In this document: piece after piece, positions 36,854 through 45,459 of the stretch
How positions within the stretch are numbered: the first letter of the stretch is position 1
Layout of the letters: every line of letters begins with the position of its first letter
Source: Afipia sp. OHSU_II-C1
GTDB lineage: Bacteria > Pseudomonadota > Alphaproteobacteria > Rhizobiales > Xanthobacteraceae
DNA: 64,000 bases
Direction of reading: 5' to 3'
Assembly (NCBI RefSeq): GCF_000497575.1
Contig: NZ_APJI01000015.1
Location: forward strand, 62,001 to 126,000
Translations under genes and position numbers: made by a program
The notes under the pieces: generated by a model
Told to the model about the DNA's origin: nothing
Seen by the model: only the letters and a program-made list of their open reading frames with translations
Database searches by the model: none

Positions 36854-38293
36854 ATGAGCCATCCGTCCGACGCCGTACCCGTGACCACTTCTTTGATCGA
36901 TCGCGCCGGGCTCGACCGCGATGCGGTCCGCAAGGAAATCGTGCGCGGACTGGCGGGCGCCGACGACGGCGAACTGTTTCTTGAATACCGCCAGTCCGAA
37001 GGACTCGGTTTCGATAACGGCCGCCTCAAGCAGGCGACCTACGACACCGCCCAGGGTTTTGGCCTGCGCGCGGTGAAAGATGACGCGGTCGGCTACGCCC
37101 ACTCCTCCGATGTCTCCCTGCCCGCACTGATCCGCGCCGCCGATACCGTCAGCGCCGTGCGCGGCGGATATTCGGGGACGTTTGCGGCTGCGCCCGGCCA
37201 CACCAACATCCGCCTCTATGGCGACGAAAATCCGCTCGACGGCCAGAGCTTCGAAACCAAGGTCAAACTCCTCGCCGAGATCGATGCCTATGTCCGCGAC
37301 AAGGACCCTCGCGTGCGGCAGGTCTCCGTGTCGCTCGGCGCGACATGGCAGGTGGTGGAAATCGTGCGTCCCGATGGTGAGAGTTACCGCGACATCCGCC
37401 CACTGGTGCGCGTGAACATTTCAGTGGTCGCAGGCAATGGCGATCGGCAGGAAAGCGGCAGCGCCGGTTACGGCGGACGCGAGGGCTATGCGCGCTTCAT
37501 CGAAACCAGGGCGTGGCGCACGGCCGCCGATGGCGCGATCCGTCAGGCGCTGGTCAATCTGGAATCGGTGCCGGCACCTGCGGGCGAAATGGATGTGGTG
37601 CTCGGTCCCGGCTGGCCGGGTGTGATGTTGCACGAAGCTGTGGGCCATGGGCTTGAAGGCGACTTCAACCGCAAGCAGACCTCGGCCTTTTCAGGGCTGA
37701 TGGGCCAGCAGGTCGCGGCCAAGGGCGTGACTGTCGTGGACGACGGCACCATTTCGTCGAAGCGCGGCTCGCTCTCCATCGACGACGAAGGCACGCCGAC
37801 CAACCGCACCGTGCTGATCGAGGATGGCATCCTCGTCGGCTACATGCAGGACCGGCAGAATGCGCGGCTAATGAACATGAAGCCCACCGGCAATGGACGG
37901 CGCGAGAGCTACGCACACGTTCCGATGCCGCGCATGACCAACACCTACATGCTGGCGGGCGGACGCGATCCCGCGGAAATCCTGGCATCCGTGAAGAACG
38001 GCATCTTCGCCGCGAATTTCGGTGGCGGTCAGGTCGACATCGTATCGGGCAAATACGTGTTCCAGTGCACCGAGGCTTACAAGATCGAGAACGGCAAGCT
38101 CGGCGCGCCGCTGAAAGGCGCGATGCTGATCGGCAATGGTCCGACCGACTTGCATCGTATCTCGATGGTCGGCAACGATCTCAAGCTCGATGACGGCATT
38201 GGCACCTGCGGCAAGCAGGGTCAGGGCGTTCCCGTCGGCGTCGGCCAGCCGACGCTGCGCATGGATCGCATCACCGTCGGCGGCACGGGCTAG
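36854..38293 (+). CDS. tldD: TldD-family metalloprotease
   Basis: A 479-residue protein with the TldD zinc motif HEAVGHGLEGD (His260, Glu261, His265) and a C-terminal GIGTCGKQGQGVPVG where Cys is the third ligand. TldD works with TldE/PmbA to degrade small unfolded peptides and to mature some ribosomally made peptides; no pmbA is in the window. It is followed by a signal peptidase gene after 33 bases, so both may be one transcript. Confidence 0.95.
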   Translation: MSHPSDAVPVTTSLIDRAGLDRDAVRKEIVRGLAGADDGELFLEYRQSEGLGFDNGRLKQATYDTAQGFGLRAVKDDAVGYAHSSDVSLPALIRAADTVSAVRGGYSGTFAAAPGHTNIRLYGDENPLDGQSFETKVKLLAEIDAYVRDKDPRVRQVSVSLGATWQVVEIVRPDGESYRDIRPLVRVNISVVAGNGDRQESGSAGYGGREGYARFIETRAWRTAADGAIRQALVNLESVPAPAGEMDVVLGPGWPGVMLHEAVGHGLEGDFNRKQTSAFSGLMGQQVAAKGVTVVDDGTISSKRGSLSIDDEGTPTNRTVLIEDGILVGYMQDRQNARLMNMKPTGNGRRESYAHVPMPRMTNTYMLAGGRDPAEILASVKNGIFAANFGGGQVDIVSGKYVFQCTEAYKIENGKLGAPLKGAMLIGNGPTDLHRISMVGNDLKLDDGIGTCGKQGQGVPVGVGQPTLRMDRITVGGTG

Positions 38294-38326
38294 TACGACC
38301 TCGGCAATCGGCACACGGAGACGATC

Positions 38327-39106
38327 ATGTCCGATCAGCAAGACATCGCCCCGGCGGCGCAAAAGCCATCGCGCCCGTGGACGCGCTCGCTGGTCGAGAT
38401 CATCGCGGCGTTCCTGGTTGTGATGGCCGCCAAGGGCGCGCTGGCCGAGCCGTTCTATGTGCCGTCCGGCTCAATGGAGCCGACGCTGCTGATCGGCGAT
38501 GCGCTGCTCGCCTCGAAGTATCCCTATGGCTACAGCGCGGCGTCGCTGCCAGTGAACGTCGCCTTGCCGGCGACGGGACGTGTGTTCGGCGCTCTGCCCG
38601 ATCGCGGCGATGTCGTGGTATTCCGCTGGCCCGGCGACACGTCGCAAGTCTGGGTCAAGCGCGTGGTCGGATTGCCGGGCGATCGCGTGCAGATGCGCGA
38701 AGGCCGCCTTTGGATCAACGGCGAGCCGGTCGCAATGCGGCCCGACGGCCGCGGTGAGGCTGAAGATGAAAGTGGCGGGGTCACGCCCGCAGCCCGTTTC
38801 GCTGAAACGCTGCCGGGCGGGCGCGAGCACATCCTGTTCAAACTGAAAGAGCACGGCTTCCTCGACAACACGCGCGAGGTGACGGTGCCGCCGGATCGTC
38901 TGTTTGTGATGGGCGACAACCGCGACAATTCCGCCGACAGCCGCGTCTCCGTCGCCGATGGCGGCGTCGGATTGCTGCCGGTCGAAAATCTTGTCGGGCG
39001 CGTCGATGCCATCGTCGGCTCGTGGGATCTCGGCATCAAAAGCCAGCCGGTCTGGACATGGTTGTCGGGATTCCGGATCGCACGGTCATTCTCGTCGGTG
39101 CATTGA
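38327..39106 (+). CDS. lepB: Signal peptidase I
   Basis: A 259-residue membrane protease that removes signal peptides. One N-terminal helix (about 22-40) anchors it. The catalytic Ser49 lies in VPSGSMEPTLLIGD and the general base Lys111 in VWVKRVVGLPGDR; the box E motif is MGDNRDNSADSR. ACGGAG precedes the ATG. Placement after tldD is not the usual lepB-rnc-era context, so this may be a second, paralogous signal peptidase; that is inference. Confidence 0.94.
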   Translation: MSDQQDIAPAAQKPSRPWTRSLVEIIAAFLVVMAAKGALAEPFYVPSGSMEPTLLIGDALLASKYPYGYSAASLPVNVALPATGRVFGALPDRGDVVVFRWPGDTSQVWVKRVVGLPGDRVQMREGRLWINGEPVAMRPDGRGEAEDESGGVTPAARFAETLPGGREHILFKLKEHGFLDNTREVTVPPDRLFVMGDNRDNSADSRVSVADGGVGLLPVENLVGRVDAIVGSWDLGIKSQPVWTWLSGFRIARSFSSVH

Positions 39107-39130
39107 AGCTGCGCCCGGCCGCTGACGTTA

Positions 39131-39487
39131 TCAGCGCAACTCGTAGGTCTTGCCGTCCATCGAAATTCGTTCGGCGCGCATTTCATTCATCTCGATTTTC
39201 GACGGATATCCGTAAGCCGACACCTTCTTGCCGACTGAGACGAGATCCGCCTTCAGGCCGCGCTCGATCATTTGCGAGATGGGCGCCAGTGTCACGGTCC
39301 AGATCTTGTCAGCGCCCTTGACAGAAATGGTCGCCTGCGGGTCTTCAAACGTGCTGACCAGGATCAATCCTTCCACTGTGACCGGATGGCCGGCATCATA
39401 GCTTTCCCACCCGCGCTGCGCGAATGCAGCCGCGCTCGTGAGTGCGACGATCGAGGCTATGGCGAATACACTGCGGACAGGCATCAT
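39131..39487 (-). CDS. Small exported DUF6152-type protein
   Basis: A 118-residue protein with a signal peptide (about 1-23, ending AAAFAQ) and a compact beta domain. GHPVTVEGLILVSTFEDPQA and IWTVTLAPISQMIERG are the recognisable parts of DUF6152, an OB-like fold family of unknown role. It converges on lepB with 24 bases between. I see no ligand residues. Confidence 0.75.
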   Translation of the reverse strand: MMPVRSVFAIASIVALTSAAAFAQRGWESYDAGHPVTVEGLILVSTFEDPQATISVKGADKIWTVTLAPISQMIERGLKADLVSVGKKVSAYGYPSKIEMNEMRAERISMDGKTYELR

Positions 39488-39559
39488 CGGGACACTCCTG
39501 ACGTGGTTCAGTCCCAGCCCTAACGCACAAATCGGAGTATTGTTTGGCTATGGAACCGG

Positions 39560-40132
39560 CTACCGCACGACGCCGGAAATAAACCCCGGCTTGCGGCGCG
39601 GCGGCTTGACGTGATCCTTCAGGAAGCAGCGCGCCGATTTTCCGATATAGCCGGGCCGCGCATAGGTCCATGCGCGGCATTTCTGATCCTCGTCGCACAC
39701 CGCCTTGCAGGTCTCGCCTTTCGGATCGACGTCCACATCGACACTGCGATAATCGCCGCCGAGCCGGTCCGTCTCGACCTCAAGCGCGCTGTTGCGCGGC
39801 TCGACAACGCCCGCGCCCCGCACGCCGGAGACGCAGCAATTGCTCGGCACGCGCGGCGGCACCGCATTCTTGAGCCAGCAGATCGCACTTTCATCGCTGA
39901 CGGTTGGATAGTTGAAGCTCCATGCGCGACAGCGCCGGTCGCGCTCACATTGCAATGCGCATAAAGCCGGATCACCCGACGGTATCGGCGTGCGCAGATA
40001 ATCGTTGCCGGGGCGATCGAAACTGGCCTGCGCTTGAACCGGCTGGACCGGGACAAGACACGACAGGACCAGCGCAGCCATCAATGCGACGCAAACGCCG
40101 ATGCATGATCTGAAATTGCAGATTGGAAGCAT
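39560..40132 (-). CDS. Exported protein with two PAN/Apple-like domains
   Basis: A 190-residue protein. The signal peptide spans about 1-34 (VQPVQAQA). Two tandem modules share the same Cys pattern: ALCALQCERDRRCRAWSFNY then AICWLK; and TCKAVCDEDQKCRAWTYARP then ARCFLK. PAN/Apple domains bind proteins or carbohydrates outside the cell. The two copies indicate an internal duplication. ATG 40132 is chosen; the frame to 40189 is not signal-like. Confidence 0.8.
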   Translation of the reverse strand: MLPICNFRSCIGVCVALMAALVLSCLVPVQPVQAQASFDRPGNDYLRTPIPSGDPALCALQCERDRRCRAWSFNYPTVSDESAICWLKNAVPPRVPSNCCVSGVRGAGVVEPRNSALEVETDRLGGDYRSVDVDVDPKGETCKAVCDEDQKCRAWTYARPGYIGKSARCFLKDHVKPPRRKPGFISGVVR

Positions 40133-40267
40133 GCCATCGCTTTCAGCGGAGAACGGGCGTGATTGGCCGGACAGATGCCGCCTATTCAATCGCCGTGCGG
40201 ATGTACGGCAGATGAACGGCAGATAAATGCCGGAACAACATTCTCGTGAAGACGGTAACTTGCTGAG

Positions 40268-41638
40268 TTAGAATGCGTATTCGCTGTACACCGGATCGAC
40301 GGAATGCCGCCAGGCGCCGTTGAACTTCTCGAGCAGCCGCTCCGCAGGGGTAAGTCCCGTATCCATAATGTGATCGAGCGGCTCCAGATACCGTGTTTCG
40401 TCACGGCCCAGGTGGTCGATCTTGCCGCGCCGCGCGAGCCCCTTATGGGCCAGCACCATGCAATCCCGTGCGACCTCGAACAGATAGCGGTTGCCGATTT
40501 TCGCCTTGAAGCCGAGACGCGGCACGTCGTCGCGCAAAGCCTGCCGCTCATGCGCGGTCCAGCGCCTGGCGATGTCCCACGCGGCGTCGAGGCTTTCGTC
40601 GTCATACAGCAGGCCGACCCAGAACGCCGGCAGTGACGGCAGTTGCTGCCATGGCACGCCATCGGAGCCGCGCATCTCGAGATAACGCTTCAGGCGCACC
40701 TCAGGGAAAATCGTCGAGAGATGATTGGCCCAGTCGGACAATGTCGGCTTCTCGCCAGGCATCATCTTGTTCTTGCCGTCGAAGAAATCACGGAACGACG
40801 ATCCGGACACATCGATGTAATCGTCGCCGCGCTTGACGAAATACATCGGGACGTCGAGCGCGTAATCGACCCAGCGCTCGAAGCCCATGCCGTCCTCGAA
40901 CGCCCATGGAATCATGCCGGCGCGGGCGTTATCGGTGTCGCGCCAGATCTCGGAGCGGAATGACAGGAAACCGTTCGGCTTGCCTTCTGTGAAAGGCGAG
41001 TTCGCGAACAGCGCAGTCGCCACCGGCTGCAACGCCACCGACACGCGCAGCTTCTTGACCATGTCGGCTTCGGAACAGAAATCGAGATTGGTCTGCACCG
41101 TGCAGGTGCGGTACATCATGTCGAGACCGTACTTGCCGACCTTCGGCATGTAGTTGGTCATGATCCGGTAGCGGCCCTTCGGCATCACCGGCATCTCCTT
41201 GCGCGACCATGACGGCGTCATGCCGAGGCCGAGAAAGCCGATGCCGAGCGGTGTCGCGACTTCGCGCACCTGCGCCAGATGCGCCATCAGTTCGGACAAG
41301 GTCTGGTGCACGGTTTCGACCGGTGCGCCGGACAGCTCGAACTGGCCGCCGGGCTCGAGCGAGATGGCGCCGCCGCCGGTGACGTCATGCAGACCGATGA
41401 TGTTGCCGTTCTCCATGATCGGCTCCCAGCCGAGCAGGAGTTGCATGCCTTCGAGCAGAGCGCCGATGCCGCGCGCGCCTTCATAAGGCACGGGCCTGTG
41501 GCCCTCCAGCGTGAACGGGGTTTTTTCGTGCTCGGTGCCGATGCGGAATTCGGACTTCGGCTTTACGCCGGCCTCCAGCCACGCGACCAGTTCGTCCCGC
41601 GAATCCAGCGGTGTCATATCGATCTGATCACGCGCCAT
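40268..41638 (-). CDS. gshA: Glutamate-cysteine ligase, plant/alphaproteobacterial type
   Basis: A 456-residue ATP-grasp-like ligase that makes gamma-glutamylcysteine, the first step of glutathione synthesis. FRIGTEHEKTPF is the nucleotide and metal site, ISLEPGGQFELSGAP the glutamate site, and KGRYRIMTNYMPKVG and EMRGSDGVPWQQLPSLPAFW the conserved later blocks. This group is the plant-type GCL, typical of Rhizobiales. The MarR gene lies 99 bases upstream on the same strand and a GST gene is divergent from MarR, so a glutathione-centred group is suggested. Confidence 0.95.
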   Translation of the reverse strand: MARDQIDMTPLDSRDELVAWLEAGVKPKSEFRIGTEHEKTPFTLEGHRPVPYEGARGIGALLEGMQLLLGWEPIMENGNIIGLHDVTGGGAISLEPGGQFELSGAPVETVHQTLSELMAHLAQVREVATPLGIGFLGLGMTPSWSRKEMPVMPKGRYRIMTNYMPKVGKYGLDMMYRTCTVQTNLDFCSEADMVKKLRVSVALQPVATALFANSPFTEGKPNGFLSFRSEIWRDTDNARAGMIPWAFEDGMGFERWVDYALDVPMYFVKRGDDYIDVSGSSFRDFFDGKNKMMPGEKPTLSDWANHLSTIFPEVRLKRYLEMRGSDGVPWQQLPSLPAFWVGLLYDDESLDAAWDIARRWTAHERQALRDDVPRLGFKAKIGNRYLFEVARDCMVLAHKGLARRGKIDHLGRDETRYLEPLDHIMDTGLTPAERLLEKFNGAWRHSVDPVYSEYAF

Positions 41639-41737
41639 GGGACATCCAGGTAAGAGGCTTCGGTTTGAGTGTCAGTGCACGATGCAGGCGGATGCCACGG
41701 ACGCGGGCATCCGTAACCGCGAGAGGTAAAGAAAGGA

Positions 41738-42253
41738 TCATCGCGCCGACGTGGTTTCTTTGGCTGATTCTTTGACGGCTTCCCTGGAGACAGTGACAGC
41801 CTGCGGCGCGCTTGCACAACATCCGAGCCGATCGAGCAAACCGCTCAGCTTGACGGCATCGGCATCGGAGAGTTTTGAGCCGATATGCCGCTCGATCGCA
41901 GCGGAATAGGAGTTCCACATCTTCTTCTGCAATTCGCGTCCGGCATCGGTGATCTCGACGAACAGGCCGCGCTTGTCCATCTTGCACTCGCGACGCGCCG
42001 CAAGACCTTCCTCGACCAGACGATCGATCAGACGCGACGTCGAATACTGCGGCAACAGCATCTGCTTTTCGAGTTCGACCGGGCGAAGTTCGCCGCTTGG
42101 CGCGCGCGAGAGCTCGAGCAGCGCGTCGTACCAGGCGAGCGGCGGAAAGCCGGCCTTCTTGAGATCCTGCTCGACAGCGCCGAGCACCTTGCCCTGAACC
42201 CGCATCAGACGGATCCAGACCTCTGTCGCCTCGGTGGATGGTTTGCGCTTCAT
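41738..42253 (-). CDS. MarR-family transcriptional regulator
   Basis: A 171-residue winged-helix regulator. Dimerisation helices flank the DNA-binding part: LPPLAWYDALLELS (written here as FPPLAWYDALLELSRAPSG), VELEKQMLLPQYSTSRLIDR (recognition helix) and ERECKMDKRG-type wing (RRECKMDKRGLFVEITDAGR). It is divergent from the GST gene and the shared promoter carries a perfect inverted repeat, so it likely represses both. gshA follows on the same strand. No Cys suited to redox sensing stands out. Confidence 0.9.
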   Translation of the reverse strand: MKRKPSTEATEVWIRLMRVQGKVLGAVEQDLKKAGFPPLAWYDALLELSRAPSGELRPVELEKQMLLPQYSTSRLIDRLVEEGLAARRECKMDKRGLFVEITDAGRELQKKMWNSYSAAIERHIGSKLSDADAVKLSGLLDRLGCCASAPQAVTVSREAVKESAKETTSAR

Positions 42254-42294
42254 GGTGTCGTCCGTGCCGGTGGGGCTATCCCAGCTTACCCTAA

Positions 42295-42332
42295 TAAATG
42301 CAGTTGCATCAATCTTGACATACCTGCATTTA
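42295..42332. promoter_or_regulatory. Inverted-repeat operator around a -35 element, MarR/GST promoter region
   Basis: Perfect 9-base arms TAAATGCAG (42295-42303) and CTGCATTTA (42324-42332) flank a 20-base core. A shorter dyad ATGCA-GT-TGCAT (42298-42309) sits in the left half, and TTGACA (42315-42320) lies in the core facing the GST gene. MarR dimers bind such dyads over promoter elements. Confidence 0.7.
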
Positions 42333-42393
42333 GGAGACGGTCATAGGCCTTGCCAATGCCCCAATGTTCAAATTTTCAAAAGGGATACCTCCC

Positions 42394-43008
42394 ATGAAAC
42401 TGTATTATTCGCCCGGCGCCTGCTCGCTCTCCCCCCATATCGCCCTGAAAGAGGCCGGTCTGCCGTTCGACCTGGTCAGGGTCGACCTGAAAGCGAAGAA
42501 GCTCGAGGACGGCAGCGACTACACGGCGGTAAACCCCAAGGGTCAGGTGCCGGCGCTCGGCCTCACCAATGGCGACCTGCTGACCGAAGGCGCCGTTATC
42601 GTCCAGATGATCGCCGATTCCGCGCCGCAGAAAAATCTGGCACCCGCCGCAGGCTCCAGCGAACGTTACAAGCTCCAGGAATGGCTGAATTTCATCGCCA
42701 GTGAACTGCACAAGAACTTCAGCCCGCTGTTCCAGCCGGTGCTCTCCGACGACACCAAGGCGTTCTTCAAGGACCGCTTGATGGGCAAGTTCAAGTACAT
42801 CGATCAGGCCCTGAAGGGCCGGGATTATGTGATGGGCAGCCAGTTCACCGTGCCGGATGCCTATCTCTTCACGATGCTTGCCTGGGCGGATCGCGTCGGC
42901 CTCGACATTTCCGCCCTTTCGAATCTGACCGCCTACAAGGCGCGTGTCGCTGCACGGCCGAAGGTGCAGGAAGCGCTCAGCGCCGAAGGATTGCTGAAGG
43001 CCTCGTAA
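42394..43008 (+). CDS. Glutathione S-transferase, beta class
   Basis: A 204-residue GST. The N-terminal thioredoxin-like domain has YYSPGACSLSPHI with Cys10, the mixed-disulfide Cys of beta-class enzymes, and NPKGQVPAL with the cis-Pro; TEGAVIVQMIAD completes the glutathione site. The C-terminal helical domain ends with VAARPKVQEALSAEG. ATG 42394 follows AAAGGGA. Expression is likely set by the divergent MarR protein. Confidence 0.94.
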   Translation: MKLYYSPGACSLSPHIALKEAGLPFDLVRVDLKAKKLEDGSDYTAVNPKGQVPALGLTNGDLLTEGAVIVQMIADSAPQKNLAPAAGSSERYKLQEWLNFIASELHKNFSPLFQPVLSDDTKAFFKDRLMGKFKYIDQALKGRDYVMGSQFTVPDAYLFTMLAWADRVGLDISALSNLTAYKARVAARPKVQEALSAEGLLKAS

Positions 43009-43028
43009 CCGCGATTACCTAACATGAC

Positions 43029-43055
43029 AAAGGCGGGATCGATGATCCCGCCTTT
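43029..43055. terminator. Bidirectional terminator between GST and the FadB-type gene
   Basis: The stem AAAGGCGGGATC-GAT-GATCCCGCCTTT has a T run on the right (CTTTTTCTTT) and A residues on the left, fitting convergent genes. Confidence 0.9.
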
Positions 43056-43080
43056 TTCTTTATCCGATGGCGGCGAACGG

Positions 43081-45294
43081 TTACGCCGCAGCTCTCTTCG
43101 GCGCAAAGCGGCCATAGAATGTCTCGCCCTTGGCGGCCATGTCGATCAGAAGCTTCGGCGGCGTGAAGCGCGAGCCGTACTTCTTCTCGAGCCTGTGACA
43201 CAGCTCGACGAAGGTCTTGGTGCCCATGAAGTCGATGTAGGACAGCGTGCCACCGGTGAACGGCGCGAAGCCGAACCCGAGGATCGAGCCGACATCCGCT
43301 TCGCGCGGATCGGTGATGACATGATCCTCGACCGTGCGCGCGGCTTCCACCGCCTGCACCACAAGGAAACGCTGCTTCAGTTCCTCGACATCCAGCGTGT
43401 CCGGATCGAGATGCTTGGATTGCAAGCTCGTCAGCTCCGGCCACAGCTTCTTCTGACCCTTGCCCTTCTCGGGATAGTCGTAGAAGCCCTTGCCGTTCTT
43501 GCGGCCGAACCGTCCGCGCTTCTCCACCATCTCGACCAGCAGCGCTTTCTGCTCCGGATCGACCGACTGTGCGCCCATGTCGGCCTCGGTGGCCTTGAGG
43601 ATCTTCAGCGACAGATCGATGGCGACCTCGTCGTTGAGCGACAACGGACCGACCGGCATACCGGCCATCTTGCCGACATTCTCGATCATCGCCGGCGGCA
43701 CGCCTTCCTTGAACATCTCGTAGCCTTCGGAGATGTAGCGCAGCACGCAACGGTTGGCGAAGAAACCGCGCGAGTCATTGACCACGATCGGCGTCTTGTT
43801 GATCTGCCTCACGTAGTCCAGCGCGGTGGCGAGCGCCAGATCGCCGGTGTTCTTGCCGACGATGATCTCCACCAGCATCATCTTCTCGACCGGCGAGAAG
43901 AAGTGGATGCCGATGAACTTCGACTGGTCCTTCCATTCCTCGGCCAGCGAATTGATCGGCAGCGTGGAGGTGTTGGACGCGAAGATCGCGCCATCGCGCA
44001 GCAGCGGCTGGGCCTTGGCATAGGTCTCGGCCTTGACCTTGCGGTCCTCGAACACGGCCTCGATCACCAGATCGCAATCCTTGATTGCATTGTAATCCGG
44101 CGTGGCGGTGATGCGCGCGAGAATGGCGTCGGCCTTGTCCTGCTTCATGCGGCCCTTGGCGATCTGGCCGTCAAGCATGACCTTGGCGTGGCCCTTTCCC
44201 TTGTCGGCGCTTTCCTGATCGCGGTCGATCAGCACCACATCAATGCCGGCCTGCGCCGACACGAAGCCAACACTGGCGCCCATGAAACCCGCGCCGATGA
44301 CGGCAAGCTTCTTGACCTTGGTCGGCGGCACGTTCTGCGGACGACGCGCGCCCTTGTTGAGTTCCTGCATCGACACGAACAGCGAGCGGATCATCGCCGC
44401 CGCTTCCTTCGAGCGCAGGATCTTCGAGAAGTAACGCGACTCGACGCGCAGCGCCGCATCCATCGGCAACTGAAGGCCTTCATAAACGCACTGCATGATC
44501 GCGCGCGCAGCCGGATAGTTGTCGTAAGTCTCGCGGCGCAGGATCGCATTCGCCGGCGGGAAGAACTGCATGCCGGCCTTCGAATAGACCGCGCCGCCGG
44601 GCAGCTTGAAGCCCTTCTCGTCCCAAGGCGCGACGGCCTTGCCGCCCGCCTTGATCCAGTCCTTCGCAGCCTTGATGAGATCGGCCGCGGGCACCACCGC
44701 GCCGACGATGCCGAGCGCCGTGGCCTTCTTCAGATCGATGGCGTCGCCCTTGAGCAACATCTGCACCGCTTCCATCGGCTGGATCATGCGCGGGAGCCGC
44801 TGCGTGCCGCCGCCGCCCGGGAACAGACCGACCTTGATCTCGGGCAGGCCGAGACGGGTCTTCGGATTGTCCGACGCAACGCGATAGTGACAGGCCAGCG
44901 CCAGTTCGAATGCGCCGCCGAAGGCGAGGCCGTTGATCGCCGCGACCCACGGCTTGCCCGAGGTCTCGATCTTGCGCAGGTTCTGCGAAAGCCTGGAGAC
45001 CTCGTCGAAGACGTACTTGTTGGCGGCTTCTTCACCCTTGGTCTTGAGCATCTCCGCGTGATTGCGGTTCATGCCTTCCAGCATGGTCAGGTCGGCGCCG
45101 CCGGAGAACGCTTCCTTGCCGGAGGTGATGACGACACCCTTGATCGCTGCGTCCTTGGTGGTCGCATCGACGATCGCGGCGAGCTCGGTGCCGGTGGTTT
45201 CGTCCAGCACGTTCATTGACTTGCCGGGAATGTCCCAGGTCACGACGGCAATGCCGTCCGCGTCGGTCTCAACCTTGAAATTCTTGTAGGTCAT
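43081..45294 (-). CDS. Fatty-acid oxidation complex alpha-type enzyme (enoyl-CoA hydratase / 3-hydroxyacyl-CoA dehydrogenase)
   Basis: A 737-residue two-domain enzyme of the FadB/FadJ family. The N-terminal crotonase part has GGADLTMLEG and NGLAFGGAFELALACHYRVA (oxyanion hole and Glu), PEIKVGLFPGGGGTQRLPR; the C-terminal part has the NAD motif IGAGFMGASVGFVSAQAG and the catalytic HFFSPVEKM. It performs two successive steps of beta-oxidation. It is last in the operon with the acyl-CoA dehydrogenase and thiolase, separated from thiolase by a large repeat. Confidence 0.95.
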   Translation of the reverse strand: MTYKNFKVETDADGIAVVTWDIPGKSMNVLDETTGTELAAIVDATTKDAAIKGVVITSGKEAFSGGADLTMLEGMNRNHAEMLKTKGEEAANKYVFDEVSRLSQNLRKIETSGKPWVAAINGLAFGGAFELALACHYRVASDNPKTRLGLPEIKVGLFPGGGGTQRLPRMIQPMEAVQMLLKGDAIDLKKATALGIVGAVVPAADLIKAAKDWIKAGGKAVAPWDEKGFKLPGGAVYSKAGMQFFPPANAILRRETYDNYPAARAIMQCVYEGLQLPMDAALRVESRYFSKILRSKEAAAMIRSLFVSMQELNKGARRPQNVPPTKVKKLAVIGAGFMGASVGFVSAQAGIDVVLIDRDQESADKGKGHAKVMLDGQIAKGRMKQDKADAILARITATPDYNAIKDCDLVIEAVFEDRKVKAETYAKAQPLLRDGAIFASNTSTLPINSLAEEWKDQSKFIGIHFFSPVEKMMLVEIIVGKNTGDLALATALDYVRQINKTPIVVNDSRGFFANRCVLRYISEGYEMFKEGVPPAMIENVGKMAGMPVGPLSLNDEVAIDLSLKILKATEADMGAQSVDPEQKALLVEMVEKRGRFGRKNGKGFYDYPEKGKGQKKLWPELTSLQSKHLDPDTLDVEELKQRFLVVQAVEAARTVEDHVITDPREADVGSILGFGFAPFTGGTLSYIDFMGTKTFVELCHRLEKKYGSRFTPPKLLIDMAAKGETFYGRFAPKRAAA

Positions 45295-45343
45295 TATCCA
45301 ACTCCCTCAATGCCTGCAGCCGTCGGGCGCGGCGGTTATCACT

Positions 45344-45454
45344 GCTCCCCTCCCCCTTGTGGGGAGGGGCCGGGGGTGGGGTCTCTGTTTCTCTGAGACA
45401 TCACCCCACCCCGGCTCACTCCGTTCGCCGACCCTCCCCATCAAGGGGAGGGAA
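45344..45454. repeat. Dispersed GC-rich palindromic repeat inside the fad operon
   Basis: The element starts CTCCCCTCCCCCTTGTGGGG and ends CCCATCAAGGGGAGGG. It contains nested dyads: CCCCTCCCC/GGGGAGGGG on the left, CCGGGGGTGGGG (45370-45381) against CACCCCACCCCGG (45402-45414) at the centre and CCCTCCCC/GGGGAGGG on the right. I recognise this as a multi-copy intergenic element of Bradyrhizobium-like genomes. It abuts the thiolase stop and fills the gap to the next operon gene. Confidence 0.75.
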
Positions 45455-45459
45455 AAGGG

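Noticed and set aside
43024-45219. 731-codon open frame antisense to the FadB-type gene
   Set aside because: No domain pattern or ribosome site; the sense gene has complete active sites.
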